Of a DNA stretch of 64,000 nt, positions 62,601 through 64,000 are shown piece after piece. The stretch lies in assembly GCA_034437515.1 (NCBI GenBank), contig DAOTTX010000128.1, positions 1-64,000 of the forward strand. The letters are read 5' to 3'. The stretch's first letter is position 1. Every line of letters begins with the position of its first letter. This DNA comes from DAOTTX01 sp034437515. Lineage in GTDB: Bacteria > Chloroflexota > Anaerolineae > Aggregatilineales > Phototrophicaceae. Below the pieces are notes generated by a model, which did not search any database, had not been told where the DNA came from, and worked only from the letters and a program-made list of their open reading frames with translations. The position numbers and the translations under genes are program-made.

Positions 62601-63628
62601 GCCCGGATCCAATCCTCACGGTTTTCCTCGATGCGCTCATACTCGACAGTCACCGGTGCTTCCGTCACGGCGGCATATTCCTGGAAAATTTCCGGCAGTT
62701 CAGCGTTCTCGTTGACCGGGAAAACGAACATATTCAGCGGCAAATCCTCCTGGAACGTCTCGCTCAACGCAAAATCGACAAACGCCTCCGCGCCCGCGAC
62801 GTTATCCGCGCCGTTCAGCACACCGACGAACTCGATCTGACGAAAACAGGTTTCGTCCGCGACGATGGCACCGGTCGGGGCTTCTTCCGGCGTTTCCTCG
62901 GCGAACAGCACCTCAACCGGTGGGCTGCTGGCATAGCTCACCACCAGCGGACGCTGTCCGTCCTCGCTACCGGCGCTAAATTCACCGTAATACGCTTCCG
63001 TCCAGCCATCGACGATGAGCGTATCGTTCGCCATCAGATCATCCCAGAAGTCGAGATAGGTGTAGTCGCCTGCCTCACCGAAGACGGCAATCGTGGTCAG
63101 CAGAAACGCCAACCCCGGTGACGACGCGGCAGGATTCTGTACGACCAGTAAGCCCTCATAGGCCGGGTCGGTCAGGGCTTCCAGACTCTCCGGCACGTCG
63201 AGGTCGTTTTCCTCGAAGTAGGCGACATCATAGTTCAAACAGACATCACCATAGGTGACCGGTGTCGCCCGGTTTTCTGCCGCATCAAGCTGGAACTGCT
63301 CCGGCACGTTTTCCAGCCCGTCAGCCGCATAAGGCATGAACAAATTTTCGTTTAACGCCCGGCTGAGGAAGGTATTATCCACGCCGTAAACCACATCACC
63401 CAGCGGATTGTCTTTCGAGAGAATCAACTGGTTGAGCATGATGCCGGCGTCTTCCAAACGCAGGATGCGTAGCGTATAGCCGGTTTCTTCTTCAAAAGCG
63501 GCGATGGTCTCATCGCTGATGGCGAAGCTGTCATAGGTGACGAGGGTCACTTCTTCGGCGTCGTCCTCTTGCGCAGCAAGCGGTAGCAACACGAACAACA
63601 ACACAAATACAATCAAAAGCTTTTTCAT
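62579..63628 (-). CDS. thiB: Thiamine-type ABC substrate-binding protein
   Basis: 349 residues from the ATG at 63628 with a perfect AAGGAGG site. A signal peptide (MKKLLIVFVLLFVLLPLAAQ) precedes the mature protein. 'VTLVTYDSFAISDETIAAFE' and 'LRLEDAGIMLNQLI', 'GDVVYGVDNTFLSRALNENL' and 'YGDVCLNYDVAYF' match the ThiB pattern, where these loops surround thiamine. There is no lipobox Cys. The gene directly follows the TPP riboswitch and terminator, so uptake of thiamine or a precursor is the likely role. It overlaps the permease start. Confidence 0.9.
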   Translation of the reverse strand: MKKLLIVFVLLFVLLPLAAQEDDAEEVTLVTYDSFAISDETIAAFEEETGYTLRILRLEDAGIMLNQLILSKDNPLGDVVYGVDNTFLSRALNENLFMPYAADGLENVPEQFQLDAAENRATPVTYGDVCLNYDVAYFEENDLDVPESLEALTDPAYEGLLVVQNPAASSPGLAFLLTTIAVFGEAGDYTYLDFWDDLMANDTLIVDGWTEAYYGEFSAGSEDGQRPLVVSYASSPPVEVLFAEETPEEAPTGAIVADETCFRQIEFVGVLNGADNVAGAEAFVDFALSETFQEDLPLNMFVFPVNENAELPEIFQEYAAVTEAPVTVEYERIEENREDWIRAWTETVR

Positions 63629-63682
63629 ACAAACCTCCTTGTGGATACATTTAACCGGAGGGCGAGATTCCAATAGGGGAGC

Positions 63683-63711
63683 AAAAAACACCCCTCGGAA
63701 TCGTAGGGGTG
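63683..63711 (-). terminator. Intrinsic terminator of the riboswitch expression platform
   Basis: On the minus strand, CACCCCT (63711-63705) pairs with AGGGGTG (63695-63689) around a nine-base loop, followed by six T. It sits between the TPP aptamer and the binding-protein start at 63628, exactly where a ligand-controlled terminator is expected. Confidence 0.85.
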
Positions 63712-63721
63712 ATGTTGAAGT

Positions 63722-63825
63722 TCATACGCCTCCCTACGCCGGTATAATCCGGGTCAGGTTCATAGGGTCGGTGCGGCGCTACGCACCCTCTCAGCCAGTT
63801 TGCACTAGCTCCCCCGGTTGGGTTA
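63722..63825 (-). promoter_or_regulatory. TPP (thiamine pyrophosphate) riboswitch
   Basis: Read on the minus strand, the aptamer has the conserved blocks GGGGGAGC, then CTGAGAGGG, then GACCCTATGAACCTGACCC, then CCGGATTATACCGG and GCGTAGGGAGG. CTGAGA and GAACCTGA are the pyrimidine-sensing helix of the THI box, and GGATTATACC with GCGTAGGG forms the pyrophosphate-side helix and closing stem. It precedes a terminator and the thiamine-type importer genes, so high TPP should stop transcription. Confidence 0.95.
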
Positions 63826-63888
63826 CCTAATTTAACCTTAGCCTATCACGTCTGTAATTTTTCGCAAGGGACTTTAAACCAATACTTA

Positions 63889-64000
63889 TCAGTGTGCGCG
63901 GTAGGCGTCGAATTCCCCGGCGTTACACGCATCGACGTAGCGCATCAGCTCGACACCATCCATCGGGTACAACGGATAGCAGCTTGTAGGCCATGCCCCA
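63889..64000 (-). CDS. C-terminal end of an unidentified protein (5' part outside window)
   Basis: On the minus strand an open frame enters at 64000 and ends in TGA at 63891-63889. The last residues include 'CYPLYPMDGVELMRYVDACN' and end 'EFDAYRAH'. The coding-like composition and the smooth frame suggest the end of a real protein, but I cannot place it in a family. About 60 bases separate its stop from the riboswitch, leaving room for a promoter of the thiamine unit in 63826-63888. Confidence 0.45.
   Translation of the reverse strand, partial: GAWPTSCYPLYPMDGVELMRYVDACNAGEFDAYRAH

Noticed and set aside
63537..63830. Plus-strand frame across the TPP riboswitch
   Set aside because: Covers a signal-peptide region and an RNA structure on the other strand; accidental.

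Overview
The window is one continuous stretch of a bacterial chromosome. Several traits suggest Chloroflexota, probably an Anaerolineae-type lineage: moderately high GC, many secreted proteins with Thr/Pro linkers (TPTPT-like), frequent TolB/WD40-like propellers, TadE/TadG-like surface proteins, and frequent GTG and TTG starts. This assignment is inference from gene content; there is no rRNA, tRNA or marker phylogeny here. I see no insertion sequence, prophage, CRISPR array or tRNA.

Layout. 1-4.4 kb: end of a propeller gene, a second propeller protein, a Thr/Pro-rich lipoprotein, a small membrane protein and a PucR-type regulator. 4.7-9.5 kb: a glutamate synthase large subunit with a low-complexity Asn/Gly/His linker, closed by a terminator. 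9.6-17.6 kb: two small proteins, then three genes for very large TadE / TadG-vWA / TadE surface proteins ending in a strong terminator. 17.6-21.4 kb (minus): TPR protein, hemolysin III-type membrane protein, a membrane protein and an M1-type peptidase lipoprotein. 21.6-28.6 kb (plus): two tandem UbiA prenyltransferases, a membrane protein, a lipoprotein, a DHH-CBS-CBS-poly(A)-polymerase fusion, a GNAT acetyltransferase and a cupin with an arginine tail. 28.7-32.2 kb: a thiol-redox group (CcdA-like membrane protein fused to thioredoxin, a second TlpA-like thioredoxin, a DUF2085 protein). 32.2-39.3 kb: four secreted proteins around a divergent promoter region. 39.2-43.7 kb: catalase-like protein, uracil-DNA-glycosylase-like protein, S9 peptidase and methyltransferase.

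43.8-53 kb: an AlbA_2 protein, then a catabolic cluster resembling acyclic-terpene (Atu) or leucine (Liu) degradation: acyl-CoA dehydrogenase, AtuA split into two genes, enoyl-CoA hydratase, and a biotin-dependent carboxylase alpha subunit, interspersed with a membrane protein, a lipid kinase and an unknown gene. 53-58.7 kb: a peptide/nickel-type ABC importer (binding protein, permease, fused double ATPase, permease). 58.7-59.8 kb: FmdB zinc ribbon and methyltransferase. 59.8-63.8 kb (minus): a thiamine-type ABC importer (ThiB-ThiP-ThiQ order) preceded by a clear TPP riboswitch and an intrinsic terminator. The last bases hold the C-terminus of an unidentified minus-strand gene.

The points most worth a second look are the vWA protein whose metal-binding domain is split by a roughly 290-residue insertion, the CcdA protein with about six extra membrane segments, the DHH-CBS-polymerase fusion, the split-AtuA catabolic cluster, and an in-frame stop just ahead of the AlbA_2 gene. 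No known defence system is evident.
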